Program-made: the position numbers and the translations under genes
Notes under the pieces: generated by a model
Database searches by the model: none
Told to the model about the DNA's origin: nothing
Seen by the model: only the letters and a program-made list of their open reading frames with translations
Shown: positions 63,481-64,000 of the stretch, piece after piece
Position numbering within the stretch: the stretch's first letter is position 1
Layout: every line of letters starts with the position of its first letter
Source of the DNA: Cymbidium sinense
Lineage: Eukaryota; Streptophyta; Magnoliopsida; Asparagales; Orchidaceae
Direction: 5' to 3'
Assembly (NCBI GenBank): GCA_021442155.1
Contig: CM038214.1
Coordinates: forward strand, 53,662,514 to 53,726,513
DNA length: 64,000 nt

Positions 63481-64000
63481 AAAATGGTGAAAGCATTAAA
63501 TTGATGGTGGCATGAATCCATTCTTGATACATGAAGAAGATCTAATCATTGACCTAAAAGAGGCCTCAAAAGAATTTGAGAAAGGCAATCAAGCTTCCAT
63601 TGATGAACTCTATAAAATTAACTTGGGAACTAAAAGGAGCCCACACTGACTTTTGTTAGCACTAAGCTCACATCAGATAGGTTTGAAGAATTAAAAGCAC
63701 TACTTTGTGAATATAAATATTGCTTCACATGAAATTATAGTGAAATGCTAGGCCCGTCGCTAGATGTGGCCATACATAAACTTGTCATTAACCCTGATAT
63801 AAAACCTATAAAGCAAGCACCAAGGTGAATGCAATTATAAATCAAAGAGCAAGTAATTGTTGAAACCAAAAGGCTCATCGAAGAAAGATTTATCAAAGAA
63901 AAAATACAAGATACCAATAATATCCCATTAAGAAAAAAAGAATGGAAAAATTGAAGTTTGCAGATTTTGGAGGACTTAAATAAAGCATGCAAAAGATGAT
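63481..64000 (+). pseudogene. Gypsy RT N-terminal remnant, runs off the window
   Basis: From about 63670 the plus strand reads RFEELKALLCEYKYCFT, MLGPSLDVAIHKL, INPDIKPIKQAPR (about 63790-63825), then IKEQVIVETKRLIEERFIKE and, at the edge, ILEDLNKACKR. This is the opening of a Tat-like reverse transcriptase; the catalytic part would lie beyond 64000. Stops and one frame change. The minus-strand open frame 63735-63992 is its antisense shadow. Confidence 0.85.

Noticed and set aside
63735..63992. Minus-strand open frame of 85 codons
   Set aside because: Antisense to the RT N-terminal motif INPDIKPIKQAPR on the plus strand.

Overview
This window is AT-rich nuclear DNA from a flowering plant, made up mostly of old transposable elements. 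The evidence is the set of decayed plant-type elements: RTE-clade LINEs, Tat/Ogre-like Ty3/gypsy LTR retrotransposons, a hAT transposase, a CACTA-like fragment and a small hAT-type MITE. There are also eukaryotic splice signals and a broken piece of a chloroplast-type alpha/beta hydrolase gene. No bacterial operon, phage, CRISPR, rRNA or tRNA signal was seen. A monocot is possible, but the sequence does not settle this. No complete intact gene was found.

Layout. 0-2.85 kb: AT-rich DNA with short tandem duplications and a perfect hairpin. 2.87-6.74 kb: a hAT transposase relic (minus strand) split by an RTE LINE, with a 16-bp near-identical target-site duplication. 6.8-11.7 kb: mostly unassigned DNA. 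11.9-12.54 kb: a broken, frameshifted alpha/beta hydrolase fragment (minus). 13.7-14.6 kb: LTR-like sequence. 15.9-18.1 kb: a second RTE LINE. 19.8-22.8 kb: a tandem array of thirteen ~230-bp units, each looking like one exon plus one intron of a minus-strand gene. Nine copies keep an open, phase-0 exon with splice sites, and two unit types alternate. 25.1-25.7 kb: a CACTA-like fragment, then a hAT-type MITE.

26.2-51 kb: Tat-like gypsy material. It has long LTR-like blocks rich in microsatellites and local duplications, a decayed pol (RT, RNase H, start of integrase) at 32.1-34.4 kb, a decayed 'plant transposon protein' frame at 36.1-37.2 kb, and a very decayed element between a ~400-bp direct-repeat pair (43.8 and 50.6 kb) with a primer-binding-site-like sequence. 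51.5-52.95 kb: an unidentified coding relic full of stops. 53.1-53.8 kb: a 5'-truncated LINE with an exact 12-bp target-site duplication. 53.8-56.1 kb: a minus-strand gypsy relic that has lost its RT. 56.1-60.8 kb: LTR-like sequence ending in 1.7 kb of AAT-rich DNA. 60.8-64 kb: a plus-strand gypsy relic (gag, protease, start of RT) running off the window.

Most of these parts are dead mobile elements and do not work together. The exception that could still be functional is the exon array at 19.8-22.8 kb, which is the most unusual structure here. All family calls come from reading motifs by eye; no search was run.
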